NCBI GenBank assembly: GCA_905221605.1
Contig: CAJNDS010002101.1
Location: 546,280 to 610,279, forward strand
Direction: 5' to 3'
From: Symbiodinium natans
Taxonomy: Eukaryota; Sar; Dinophyceae; Suessiales; Symbiodiniaceae
DNA length: 64,000 nt
In this document: piece after piece, positions 1 through 10,580 of the stretch
Numbering within the stretch: position 1 is the stretch's first letter
Layout of the letters: every line of letters begins with the position of its first letter
Program-made: the position numbers and the translations under genes
The notes under the pieces: model-generated
Told to the model about the DNA's origin: nothing
Database searches by the model: none
The model's input: only the letters and a program-made list of their open reading frames with translations

Positions 1-671
1 GGGTGTGGATGTTTTTGGGGCTTGGGGCTTTGTGTGGCTTAGGGTTTAGGGTTTAGGGCTAGGGTTTAGGGTTTAGGGTTTAGGGTTTAGAGTTTAGGGC
101 TTAGGGTTCAGGGCTTAGGGTTCAGGGCTTAGGGCTTAGGGCGTTTTGTGGTTTAGGGTTTTGATACTGGTGGCAAGTGTAAGAGCTCCCAGGGATACTT
201 TGCCAGGAGGCTCGCTTGCTCAGGGCCACGGCGACGCAACGTGCGGTCATGAGGTAAGCTCCCTACACCGGAAACCCTGAACCCCTGAACTCCTAGACCC
301 TAACCCCTAAAGCCCTAAACCCCTAAACCCAAATCCTACACCCCGAAACCCCGAAACCCTAAGCCTTTTGAGTCTTGGGAAACCCTAAGCCTTTTGAGTC
401 TTGGGAATCTTCTCGGGGGCATCTGCTACTGGAAGGCTTGCGGCTTCGGGTTTGAGGTTTCGTGCCTGAAGACCTCGAAGCCTTAAGTGCCAAGAGCCCA
501 AAACATACTCACCCTAAACCCTAAAACCTAAACCCTTATAAACCCAAAGCCCTGAACAACCCTGAGGTCCTATTCAAAGCACAACCACAAAAAACCTCGC
601 AGTTGTTGGCAGGCTGGATACGAAACAGCGAAATTTCATTGAGGTTTGAGTCAAGGAAAGCGCAATATCAC

Positions 672-856
672 AACCCTAAACCCCAAACCCCAAACCCTAA
701 ACCCTAACCCCAAACCCTAAACCAAAAACCCAAAACCCCCAAACCCCTAAACCCTAAACCCCAAACCCTGAACCCTAAACCCCTAAGCCGCCAAACCCTA
801 AACACAAAACCCCAAACCCTAGCCCTAAACCCTAAACCCCAAACCTCAAACCTCCC
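672..856 (-). repeat. C-strand telomere-like block, degenerate
   Basis: About 25 units of CCCTAAA with variants (CCCCAAA, CCCTGAA, CCCCTAAG). It ends just before a short unique stretch and faces the G-rich block that starts near 920, so the two arrays point at each other. Confidence 0.9.
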
Positions 857-919
857 TGACCCAAGCTGAGGATCAGCCTTCGGCTGCCTTGCTGCCACCT
901 TTGGCGCTCAGGGTGCTTA

Positions 920-1130
920 GGGGGTTTGGGATTTAGGGTTTAGGGCTAGGGTTTGGGGTTTGGGGCTTGGGGCTTTGGGGGGGGCTTGGGGTTTGGGGTT
1001 TGGGGTTTGGGGCTTGGGGCTTGGGGGTTGGGGGTTGGGGCTTGGGGCTTGGGGTTTGGGGTTTGGGGTTTGGGGTTTGGGGTTTGGGGTTTGGGGCTTG
1101 GGGTTTGGGGTTTGGGGTTTATATAGGTAA
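920..1130 (+). repeat. G-rich TTTGGGG / CTTGGGG variant array
   Basis: Instead of TTTAGGG most units here are TTTGGGG or CTTGGGG, giving about 30 closely spaced G4-5 tracts on one strand. This is a homogenised variant of the surrounding telomere-like unit with strong G-quadruplex potential. Clean TTTAGGG resumes at about 1290. Confidence 0.9.
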
Positions 1131-1734
1131 GTAGGTTGGTCCTTCAAACTTTGCAGTTTGGGTTTAGGGTTTAAGGGCTTCGGGCTTGGGGTTTAGCGTC
1201 TATATAGGGCTCGAACTGGGCTTTAGGGGTTGAGGGTTTATGGTGTGAGGTGTAGAGTTTGGGGCCTACGGCTTGGGGATTTGGGGGTTTGGAGGATGCG
1301 GTTTAGGGTTTAGGGTTTCGGGTTTAGGGTTTGGGGTTTAGGGTAAGGGTAATAAGCCCCTCAAGTCTTCAAACTTTCCTTTGGGTGCCCTGTGTCCATA
1401 TCGAATCTAAGGGTAGGTACAGGATCCCTTAGTATGGGCCCTCCAAAAGGGGACCCCTTATATACCCGTTATACAACCCAAGGGCCAGAGAACCCTTTTA
1501 ACGGAGGTAAGGGACCACATGAAGGACCCACGTAGCAGCCCTGAGATCGAAGACATTGCAAGAGTGATGGCCCGAAGCACCCTAAACCCTAAACCCTAAA
1601 CCCTAAACCTTAAACCCTAAACCCGAAACCCTAAGCCCTAGATAAACCGCATTGCGCAGAAGTCCTGACTGGGCCTGGTCGAGCTTGCGCGCGGCCGGAG
1701 GGGTCACCTGGGGGGGGATGGAGGCGGGGGAGGG

Positions 1735-1855
1735 TAGGGCTTTGAGTTTAGGGCTGGGGTTTAAGGTTTAGGGTTTAGGGTTTAGGGTTTAGGGTTTAGG
1801 GTTTAGGGTTCAGGGTTTAGGGTTTAGGGTTTAGGGTTGAGGGTTGAGGGTTTGG
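1735..1855 (+). repeat. G-strand telomere-like block
   Basis: About fifteen TTTAGGG units, many perfect, with occasional TTCAGGG and TTGAGGG variants. A C-strand block lies about 100 bases to the left (1578-1655). Confidence 0.93.
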
Positions 1856-3160
1856 AGGTTCAAAGGGGCAGACGGACCGCAAATTCAAAGATCCGAAGAC
1901 GCCGCCATGCAGACATCTAAACCGTTGTTGAATCGGATCCCTTTTCAGAAGGGGTTCTGCTATGAGCACCTGGGGAGCTCGAACAAAAGTAAGCTTGACC
2001 CTAAACCGAAAGGTAACTACCTGTGAGGGAAACCAGCTCTTATCCCTAAACCCTAAACCCTAAACCCTAAACCCTAAACCCCAAAGCACTCTGAAAACCC
2101 GAAGACTGAACGCCTCGTCGATGAAGTTCAGCTCCTCGTCCGAAGAGTTCTGCCGCTCCACGTCCATGATCCGGGGCGGAGGGGCCTGTGCCTGGATCTT
2201 CCAAAAACCCTCATTGGGTTTACTTATGCCAAGGATCAGTTGTTACGAAATCAGGCTTACTGGTGCTGGACCCCGAGGCGGCGGGGACCAGGGAGTAGTC
2301 GGAGTAGTTTCAAGGGGTTCAGGGTTTAGGATTTAGGGTTTACAACTCGGAATCACAAGAGACGCAACAATATTGAAGGGTCAGGATGTACTAGCAGTCC
2401 TTTCACAGGGATGAAAGTACCCCTAGGACAATCCCTATTAGGGACTGTTTGTATATGGGGGAACAACCCAAGGTGTTTCCTACATCCCTAAACCCGAAAC
2501 CCTAAACCCTTAAACCCTAAACCCGAAATACATACCCGAACAGCGGGATAGGCCCAAAGCCGGTGGCCCTCCTCCGAGGTCCCCAGAGTTTAGGGTTTAG
2601 GGTTTGGGGTTTAGGGTTTAGGGTTTGCCTGCTTGTGGGTGTCGGGCGCGTTTTGAGTCGAGATGTGGGGGGGGGGGGGGGGGGCGTGAATAAGGTGGCC
2701 CCTAAATTTGACCTTATGATAAGGACCCCCTTCAGGTGCCCCTAATATCGTACACCCCCCGTATGTTTCTAGTCTGGAAATGTGGAATGCAACAGAAGCG
2801 CGACTGTTGTCATGGATTAACAGGGAGCCCTAAACCCTAAACCCTAAACCCTAAACCCTAAACCGCAAACATGACAAGGGCTTCCAGGAACCTGATATCT
2901 GCGACCCTATAGCCCAACACCCTCAGCCCCAGACGCCCCAAACCTGATAAAACCCTCCCAGAACCATTAGGGGATAGGATTAGGGGGATCCTTGGGGATA
3001 TAGACCCTCTGAATAAGGTCCTGTTTAAGAGAGCCAGAAGGTCCCCTTTAAGGGTCTCCCTTATCCTACCTAGCAACCATGAACCCTCTCAAGAAACCGG
3101 AAAACACCCCATGAACTTCGTAACCCTGCAAGCCCTTTTGGAAACTAGAAGCCCGATCAA

Positions 3161-3251
3161 TTGGGATGTTCCCCCTTGTACTAACAGTCCTTCATAGGTC
3201 CCCTATGATCATCCCTATTAGGAACTGTTCGTATAAGGGGGAACATCCCAA
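3161..3251. mobile_element. Small palindromic MITE-like element
   Basis: The 91-base segment begins TTGGGATGTTCCCCC and ends with its exact reverse complement, and the similarity continues inward (ACTAACAGTCC against GGAACTGTTCG). This gives imperfect terminal inverted repeats of about 28 bases around a core of about 35 bases. There is no coding capacity. A degenerate relative is visible at about 2388-2482 (ACTAGCAGTCC, later GGGACTGTTTG and GGGGGAACAACCC). I infer a non-autonomous inverted-repeat element; no target-site duplication was established. Confidence 0.6.
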
Positions 3252-3417
3252 CCTATAAACCCCAAAGGCCCCAAGACTCTCCCGGGGCCACCTTGACGCT
3301 ACCCGACGTCGGCCGCCGCGCCGGCGAGGGCGGAGGGAAGAAGGGCTGCGTCACTGTGGGCCGGTGCCTTACCATGTCTTAGGGCGCTTTGGGTTTAGGG
3401 TTTTGGGTTTAGGGTTT

Positions 3418-3903
3418 GCTGTGATAGGGCGTAGATGCTGTGAAGGTTAGGTTTCGGAACAAGCTCGAAAGCTTCGTGAGGTGCGAAGAGCAGCTTTGGC
3501 CCGATTGTGGAGGGCCATCTAACACTTTTCTCCCACCCCACGTCCAAGGCGGCAAAGCCACCCAAACCTATTCCTTTTAGGGTTTAGGCCTAAACTCAGA
3601 CAAAAGTCCACTTCTAAAAACTTATTCAGCTAATTGCAGGAGGTCTCGAAGGGCGGGGTCGGGCCGGACACCCCAGAGGCCCGGAGCCAAGAAGGGTAAG
3701 GGGGGGGCCAAGGGCGGGCCTCACGGAGCTTGGAGCTCCAGGTTTAGGGTATACTGGTCCCAAGGAGAACGTGCTCCGGTACCGGCCGTGGGTGCTACCG
3801 ACTTTCGAGCTGTGGGAGGCGGGCGAACGACCTGGGTCGGCTTGCGCCATCAAGGTCGAGGGGCTTAGGCGCCGCCCCCCAACTGTAGGGGGGCGGCCTA
3901 GGC
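3418..3903 (-). repeat. Telomere-bracketed cassette, copy 1 (reverse orientation)
   Basis: Read on the minus strand, this segment matches 51625-52226 in the same internal order. The first part (about 3903-3720) holds the blocks around GCAAGCCGACCCAGGTCG and GGTACCGGAGCA. The second part (about 3630-3418) holds AAAAGTGGACT, TTTAGGCCTAAAC, GGAGAAAAGTGTTAGATGG and CGCCCTATCACAGCAA. TTTAGGG repeats abut both ends. No convincing protein is encoded. It is part of a dispersed subtelomeric repeat family with three copies in this window. Confidence 0.8.
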
Positions 3904-3980
3904 TTTGAGTTTAGGGTTTAGGGTTTAGGGTTTAGGGTTTAGGGTTTAGGGTTTAGGGTTTAGGGTTTAGGGTTTAGGGC
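3903..3980 (+). repeat. G-strand telomere-like block
   Basis: Ten nearly perfect TTTAGGG units directly abutting the cassette at 3418-3903. Confidence 0.95.
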
Positions 3981-5019
3981 AGTGGGCCCTGCCGACTTCC
4001 CGCACTGGAACGCGGCGATCCTCGGCTAGCAAAATGCTCCAAATCCCAGGGAATCCACTACGGAAATTCCGGGATTTGACATAGCATTAAACTTTCTAGT
4101 TGCTGAGTACCCCTGGGCCAAAAAAGACTCACCTGTCAATTATGCTAGGAATATATATGTGTATATGTATATGTATATATATATATACCCCAAAAGGTTA
4201 CAGGTTACCTACTCAGCTACTAAGTCTTACTAGCCCAGTAACCATACTGTAATAAGGGTGCCGTTTTTGGGGGGTCGGTTACTCTACAACGGAACCCAGA
4301 TCCCCAAGAAAAGGGCAAAGGGCACCACTGGGCTACCAAGTGAAGCAACCCGTAACCCTTAACCCTTAACCCTAATTCCTAAACCCTAACTTAAAGACCA
4401 ACACGAGCAAACATGCTGACGCAGGTTTGCACTTTGCACATCTCGAACACAATTTAAGGTTTAGGGTTTAGGGTACCGCCTTGTCATGTGGTCCATCACT
4501 TGCATGCTCACGTGCAGAAGTTTACCCTTCCCTCCCCCCACCTCGCACCAAAGCCCTCAAACCCTACAAAACCTAGGCCCAGAAGCCCTAAACCCGAACG
4601 CTGAGACGCCTAAGACCTTAAAACACTGAAGCCCTACAAACCCTCGAGTCCTCATTAATCTTAATCCCTCGATAATCCTAAGATCCTAGAACCCAAAACC
4701 CTAAAACCAACCCGTAACCACACCAACCCTAACACCAGCCCACAACCACACCATGGGGGAGGGAGCATGCATACGCAACATCATGTCCACCCATGACACT
4801 GCCATCATGAAAACTGGATGTCGATCGCGGGCACGATCTGGAACTTGCCTCTGTTCAGCTGGCTGGCCCGATGGACGATCGGACCGGGAAGTCCAAGGCC
4901 TCCTTTTCAGGGGCTCAGGCATCGGCACACTTGCGCAGGCGGCATTCAGTCTTTGTTCGAATCCACGCCAATGCTGGCTCGAACTCCTAAGGGACAGACC
5001 TAAGGGACAGAAACGATAT

Positions 5020-5224
5020 ACCAGAAACCCTAAACCCTTAACCCAAAGCCTCGAAAACCCCTAAGCCCTGAAACCTATATACCCTTAAACCCTAACCTAA
5101 ACCCTACCCCCCAGCCCCCCAAGCCCCCCCCAAAAACCTAAACCCTAAACCCTAAACCCTAAACCCTAAACCCTAAACCCTAAACCCTAAACCCTAAACC
5201 CTAAACCCTAAACCCTAAACCCTC
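5020..5224 (-). repeat. Longest clean C-strand telomere-like block of the left field
   Basis: Degenerate CCCTAAA units lead into about twelve perfect CCCTAAA units in a row at 5138-5222. A GC-rich unique stretch (CGCGCGCGCCGGCGG) follows, then a G-strand block from 5318, so two arrays face each other across about 95 bases. Confidence 0.95.
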
Positions 5225-5922
5225 CGGGTTGGGTGCGGATCTCGCGTCTCCGCGCGCGCCGGCGGAAGCCTCTCCCTGCGGAGAGACCGGAAAGGCCCCG
5301 AGGGCTGTTTTGGGGCGGTTTAATTAGGGTTTAGGGTTTAATTAGGGTTTAGGGCCTAGGGTTTAGGGGTCTTCGAGGTTTAGGGGCAGAAGAGGGTTTA
5401 GGGATAGGGGTTCAGGGTTTGCGGGGGGTTTTGCGGGTTTGGGGTGGTTTACGGTTGTAGCAACATACACAGACGCCCCTCGACCATGCACCGAACCCGA
5501 ACTACCCATAAATCTTTACGTAACCCTAAACCCTAAACCCTAAACCCTGTGTCAACCCCAGACACAGAACCCCTAAACCGTTAAACACCTCAACACCTTC
5601 CGAGCTAAAATCCCCCCAAACAACCCCTAAACCCCAAAGGCTGTGCCCCCAAACCTGCTGTCGCATTTATACCCTACCTAACCCCTAACCCCTAACCCCT
5701 AAACCCGAAATCCCTGTACGTTGTACCCTGCGCCCCCGAAGCCCATGAGCTCATGGGCCACATACACCTGCTCTACACCCTCGGTTGCGGCCCTTGTTGA
5801 GAAGGATGGGGAAGAACAAGTCTCAAAAGCCCTGAAGGGCATCTGCTCTGAACCTGAAAAACCCTGAAGAGACTCCACTTAAGCCCTAAAAGCCTCAAAG
5901 CCCTCCACCAACCCTACAGTAG

Positions 5923-6052
5923 CCCTAAACCCTAAACCCTAAACCCTAAACCCTAAACCCTAAATCCTAAACCCTAAACCCTAAACCCTAAACCCTAAAC
6001 CCTAAACCCTAAACCCTACACCCCCCACCCCCCCCCCCCCCCCCCCCCCCCC
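5923..6052 (-). repeat. C-strand telomere-like block ending in poly-C
   Basis: About thirteen CCCTAAA units (one CCCTAAAT variant) end at 6018 and run into a 25-base C homopolymer at 6028-6052. Confidence 0.95.
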
Positions 6053-6164
6053 AAAGGCCTGGAGTCGTCGCTGTCCTCCGCCGGACCCGGGATGTAGAGG
6101 CCATTCTCCAGCTCCTTGTGGTCGCCGCCACCTGAGGTCGTGGGGATTCCTTTCTGGGGTTTCG

Positions 6165-6275
6165 GGCGTTTAGGGTTTAGGGTTTAGGGTTTAGGGTTTA
6201 GGGTTTAGGGTTTAGGGTTTAGGGTTTAGGGGTGTAGGGTTTTGGGGCTGAGGGTTTAGGAATTTAGGGTTTAGG
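6165..6275 (+). repeat. G-strand telomere-like block
   Basis: About nine perfect TTTAGGG units followed by degenerate ones, in the opposite orientation to the block ending at 6018. Confidence 0.95.
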
Positions 6276-6356
6276 GTTCAGGAAGGGTTGTAGTGTTTTT
6301 GAGAGAGGGTGGGTTTATAGGCTTGGGCTTTCTGTCGAGGGCAGGGGGGGGGGGGG

Positions 6357-6456
6357 NNNNNNNNNNNNNNNNNNNNNNNNNNNNNNNNNNNNNNNNNNNN
6401 NNNNNNNNNNNNNNNNNNNNNNNNNNNNNNNNNNNNNNNNNNNNNNNNNNNNNNNN
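6357..6456. other. Assembly gap (100 N)
   Basis: Exactly 100 N, the usual placeholder for a gap of unknown size. The left flank is a G homopolymer (6344-6356), a likely cause of the break. Sequence type changes across the gap from telomere-like repeats to a retroelement fragment, so continuity is not proven. Confidence 1.
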
Positions 6457-6687
6457 AAGCATTCCTGAAAAGAATATCCCATTATACGCCGACAGCGCGC
6501 GTCGACCCGGTCACGCAAACTAACTAACAAGTCCCGAGCCCCTTGTTCCAGACCACCCAAACTCTCAAAGACGATGGGCTCGAAGCCGAGATCAACCGCC
6601 GCGCACCTCGCAGCGATAGTCGCGTGCGCGCGCTTACACTGGGCATATTGGGACGAAGCCCGCAATGCCCCGGTGGCATTAGTATTT
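6457..6687 (-). pseudogene. Retroelement protein C-terminal fragment
   Basis: A minus-strand frame of about 75 codons runs from the AT-rich boundary near 6687 into the gap. It reads ...QYAQCKRAHATIAARC, then DLGFEPIVFESLGG, then an acidic/basic helix. This resembles, from memory, the region after the reverse transcriptase domain of non-LTR elements, where a Lys/Arg-rich stretch is followed by F-x-P-I-V-F-E-x-L-G-G and a helix. No catalytic domain is visible; upstream sequence is AT-rich non-coding DNA and downstream is gap. I read it as a truncated element, its 3' part possibly lost in the gap. It could also be a host gene exon with a similar motif. Confidence 0.55.
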
Positions 6688-7200
6688 ATAATGACAATAT
6701 ATAGAAATTTTGAAATGAAATCTCAAACCAAGAATAATATCCGTAGAAATCATCTATTAACGCCTAATAAAATCATTCTTTCTGGGTAGATAGTATATCG
6801 ATAATTACCCATTCGTACGAAGTAATTTTGTATTTATCCTAATCCATCTTCGCTTATAGATAACATATATAACTTTGTCCCGTATACCACAGTTCATACC
6901 TCGGAACAAGACTTTCTAGATGGATATATTTATGTGCAACATCGTTTGCCTAATCATACTCAGTAGAACCCCTTTCTCTATATCCATTTTTTTCATTATT
7001 ATTAGATGGGGCGATGACGGAATTTAAGCGAGAGAGTTGTAGAATCTCCATTCAATAAGCTTTTCATATTTTCGTTTTTTTTTAAAGATTTCGAATTTTC
7101 ACTTTCCGAGATTTCTAATGATTGTCATTATATATGTCTTGAATCATTTTAGGTAAGAAAAATGATCAGAATTCTTCTTTATTTTTCATATTTCATTATC
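6680..7200. other. AT-rich island without genes
   Basis: About 520 bases of clearly lower GC content than either flank, with T-runs and TATA-like stretches. Both boundaries are abrupt (GC-rich retroelement fragment on the left, BART gene region on the right). No open frame, RNA gene or repeat unit is recognisable. Confidence 0.7.
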
Positions 7201-7456
7201 GTAATTTGGGATGATATGGCAATGATCGAGATACGCTGCTTCTGATCCCAGGCATATGTTTGCACTTGAAGACACGCAAACGTCTCTTCTCACCAGAACA
7301 CTGATGCGACCTGCAAGGTCGGAACCGATGCCAGGAGAGTGAGGGAAGTCACCACGTCGCTCCTTACATCCCTGGTAGAAGACATCTTGTCCTCTTGGGC
7401 ATCTAGTCCGTGAATCCGTGTACAGTACTTTGTCAGGGGGGTTCGGGCAGATGATG

Positions 7457-7987
7457 TCATGCGAGGTACCCTGCCTGACGTCTTCCAGATTGCACCTCTG
7501 TAGGTCCAGTGACCAGAGCTTGTGGCTGGCTTGTGTCAGTATGCAAGCCCTGTCCATCATGCAGCGAGGTTGATGGACCGGAAGGGCCGTGCATTGGCAT
7601 TGGTGATCCTGCATCAATGCCTGCATCCATTGCTACAGCACGCAGCATGGTTCCAAGAAATGACTCATAGTCCAGCAAGGCAAACAGCTCTTCTCGGACG
7701 ACTTCGGAGCTCATGGCGACGTAAAGGTCGTCAGAAGACTGTGCTTCCTGTAGTGCAACCTCCAAATCTTGCAATGTTGCTCCGTAGTGGTCCAGGAAGC
7801 TCGCAACAAAGCCCTCAAGTTGATGCTTGAACTCTTTGTGGAGGAGATACACTTCATGAGAATGTTCCGTATCGGCAGATGTCAGACTCGCTTCATGGTT
7901 CTTCGCGAATTGCAGAACGTGGTCATGGAAGCAATTGTTGTTCCAGTGCCACTGGCTCAGAGCTTCCACCAAGGGCACGCCCGACAT
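7457..7987 (-). CDS. BART-domain protein (ARL2BP / CFAP36-like)
   Basis: The frame starting at ATG 7987 (MSGVPLVEALSQW) encodes about 175 residues. Residues ~10-125 fit the all-helical BART domain (binder of Arl2/Arl3-type small GTPases): W..NN.F...V..FA..., then EVYLLHKEFKHQLEGFV, SFLDHYGATLQDLEVAL, and the closing ELFALLDYESFLGTML. Proteins of this family act in ciliary or flagellar trafficking. The tail is Pro/Ser/Gly-rich and ends at a stop at 7457. The frame is open further upstream to 8059, but that part does not look like the domain, and an upstream exon is possible. The last 20-40 codons may run past an unseen splice donor. The family assignment is by remembered pattern; GTPase binding is inferred. 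Confidence 0.78.
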   Translation of the reverse strand: MSGVPLVEALSQWHWNNNCFHDHVLQFAKNHEASLTSADTEHSHEVYLLHKEFKHQLEGFVASFLDHYGATLQDLEVALQEAQSSDDLYVAMSSEVVREELFALLDYESFLGTMLRAVAMDAGIDAGSPMPMHGPSGPSTSLHDGQGLHTDTSQPQALVTGPTEVQSGRRQAGYLA

Positions 7988-8692
7988 GCTGTCGCATGAT
8001 GCTCTTACTACATGTGGCAAGCATGAACGACAAACCTCGCGTGTGTTCTGAGAAAGCATTTTCTATGTTTGACCATGCTTCATGCGCACGTGTAGGCACG
8101 TGGTGAATTGCCATGCACGTGCATTGTCAGAGCCTGTCAACCGTATACCGTGCCAGGACCCATAAGCGCACGTCGATTCGACTGGACCAGACTCGCTCTG
8201 CTGGGTAAGAATCACATTCATCATTCATGAACATGCTTGTCCTGTCTTTTCCTCGAGGTAGCTCAGACTTCATTGCAGATTCTGTTTACTTAAACACATT
8301 GCAAGCGCGTGGCAAGCGTGCACCATACCAGCATCAAACTTTAGGGTTCTCATTTCCGATAGGAAGCCTAACTGTCCACTTGATCCACGAGTTGAAGAAC
8401 CAAATCCAACGAATGCTGATCAGCACAGCTCGCCGAGATCTTATGTCCGCCTGCGAGGGGCTCCAGGTCTGCCTGGTAGCTATGAGTGATTTTGCCTCCT
8501 TACCACCACCACGCTGCAGACCTTGAGTCGTTCTGTCCACGAATTGGTAAGAGATGCCATAGAGCTGCCCACTAGGGGTGAGATCATGAGAGTTCATGAT
8601 GATGCTACTGCTCGCAACCTCGAAAATTGCAAGGGTGACCTAGTGATATTGCTTGCTTTCAAGGTTCTTAATTATCGAGCAGTAGCTTTGCA

Positions 8693-8815
8693 TCACTCTC
8701 GGAAACTCATGCCGCCACAAGCTCGTACTCTGTGCTCGAGATATCCTTTGCCTGCGGTCGTCAAGACCACCCACAGTGCACAAAACACTTGGAAGAGTTT
8801 GATTTGACGCGCCAT
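8693..8815 (-). CDS. Possible first exon with signal peptide
   Basis: A frame starting at ATG 8815 reads MARQIKLFQVFCALWVVLTT..., a short basic start followed by a hydrophobic segment of about 13 residues, as in a signal peptide. It continues for about 40 codons to a stop, with a candidate GT donor shortly before. A coding-like stretch near 8597-8400 (SHDLTPSGQLYGISYQF) could be a second exon. No family is recognised. Confidence 0.3.
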   Translation of the reverse strand: MARQIKLFQVFCALWVVLTTAGKGYLEHRVRACGGMSFRE

Positions 8816-10505
8816 CGAGGACAGCCCGGCCTGGTTCGGAGTCACGGTGGTGTCGCCGTCATGTTTGGCAACCTTGCCCCACCTTTGCAGGACACTGAAG
8901 GACTCTGAAGGGTTCCAGGGGGCTCTACAACTGTCTTCATGAGGACACATGGTGTGTCAGGAACCAGTTCTCTCAGCTGGGAACTTGCCAACAATGAGCC
9001 GGATGAAGCCCTGTCCCGGTCACGTTCCAAAGCTTGCAGTTTGCACGCTCATGGGGCATCATTGTGTAAGAAGCTGAGCGCTCAATATTTGCTATGCGGC
9101 CCCCCCTTCCCCACCCGTGTGGGAGCTGTAAACAACTGCACCCCATACCGTGGGACAGAGGGGTGCAGCCTGTAGCCTACTGACACTGCAAGCCTTTACT
9201 GCTAATCAAGGCAAACAGGGCTTCAGGGGTCCTCCAGCAAGCCTACACGTCCGCCCAAGTTCGCTTACGCGGCGGTTTGAGAGTTTCAGGCTTGCGGGTT
9301 GGCTGCTTGCTTGTTGACCCGCGATCGTTTCCGGAATCCACGTGTGCGGACTGGAAACCCCCAAGTGCGCCGTTTGGACCGCCGACGTGGCTGCCCGGCT
9401 GCCGAGGCGGCACGCGCGAGCGCTTACAATTCAACGGCCTGCAAGGGCACATTCAGCTAGAAGCTGAGGGCACTACAAATCTGCAGAGAGTCTTTTGCCC
9501 AACCGTTGATGCAAAAGGATGTCTGCACCCAAGCCCCGCAGACAAACGTCCCCCTGAACAAGCGTACTCCACATCCCCAAACCGCCCAATATCAGCCAAA
9601 AAGTCTAAAGGGCTACGAAGAAAGTCAAAGTGCCCCGTGTGAGCACAACATGGTCCACGGTGCATACGGGGCCATTGTGTTTGAGGTACATCCGAGGGTT
9701 GAGGGCTTGGAATTTGGGATTGAGAGTGTACATTGTGTAGAGTTTCCGGCGAACGTCACAACGTCAGGCTAGCCTTTGTCAAGCATCGCAAAGGAACTTC
9801 CAGGGAGGTTGGTTGTTGTCGTTGTTGATGACGATGATGATGACCGTGAATATGCTTGCATGGGTCTCCCTTCCCCTATCCACCCGCCCCCCCCCCCCCC
9901 CCCCCCCCCCCCCACCTGGCCACCCCGCCCACCCCAGCCGCCTGCACCCACCCTGATCCCAAAAAGTGCATGAAACCGCACGGCCATGTACAACAACTAC
10001 AATGCACTGCAATGCGGGACACGTCGTTACGTCCCTGTGCCCGCTTGCGTGTTTCTGTCGGGGCTGTCGTCGCCAGCTTACGTCATTACTCCGGCTCAAG
10101 TTGAGCTACAACAGCAGTCGATGAAGATCCATTTAACAAAGATGTGAAACGCGTGGCTGTAACTTGGCTGTACAACAGATCCGACGCGCCACGGTTGTCA
10201 AGTGCGCATCGCCATTCCATCATGTGTCCAGGAATAGGCGACACGATGCATCGGCTGGCAGATTGATGTCCTCAGGACAGCACACCCATACTTCCCATTT
10301 AGCAGTACCCTCAAGGCTAATGCATGGCCTCGAGAAGCTAGCGCGACATCCAGGGCAACATCTAGAGTAGGCACACAGCTGCGCTGATGCCAGTGTGGCC
10401 AAAGCCGTTTCAAGCCTGGGCCGAGCCACACTTCGGTTTTGCAGAGGCCTTGCGATAGTCCCATGGAACTCGCTTTGGTGGGAATTTCCCGTCCTGAATT
10501 GGGAG
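8816..10505. other. No supported gene
   Basis: Unique sequence with no recognisable domain. A C homopolymer of nearly 30 bases lies near 9885-9913. A coding-like minus-strand stretch at 10198-10370 could be a 3' exon of the pirin gene but has no pirin motif. Confidence 0.5.
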
Positions 10506-10570
10506 AGCGTCAGAGAGCGAGTGAGTGAGAGAGCGAGTGAGCGACTGAGAGAGAGACAGAGAGAGAGGAA
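10506..10570 (+). repeat. GAGA/GAGT microsatellite
   Basis: Purine-rich run of GAGA, GAGT and GAGC units (about 65 bases), just downstream of the last recognised pirin exon. Confidence 0.85.
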
Positions 10571-10580
10571 GGCCTCCTAC

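Larger units (their letters stand above)
1..6280. repeat. Subtelomere-like field of interstitial TTTAGGG/CCCTAAA blocks
   Basis: Roughly twenty blocks of the 7-base telomere-type unit are scattered here, separated by 50-400 bases of unrelated, mostly unique DNA. G-strand (TTTAGGG) blocks include 45-140, 1735-1855, 2586-2628, 3903-3980, 5318-5420 and 6165-6275; C-strand (CCCTAAA) blocks include 672-856, 1578-1655, 2045-2085, 2486-2530, 2829-2868, 5020-5224, 5519-5550 and 5923-6018. Orientation flips repeatedly, so this is not a terminal telomere. Many units are degenerate. I see no gene in these 6.3 kb; the short open frames simply read through repeats. Homopolymer runs (G at 2667-2684, C at 6028-6052) sit beside some blocks. 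Confidence 0.93.

Noticed and set aside
1-160. True chromosome end at the left edge
   Set aside because: A left telomere would read CCCTAAA on the plus strand. Here the first block is TTTAGGG and short, and more blocks in both orientations follow.
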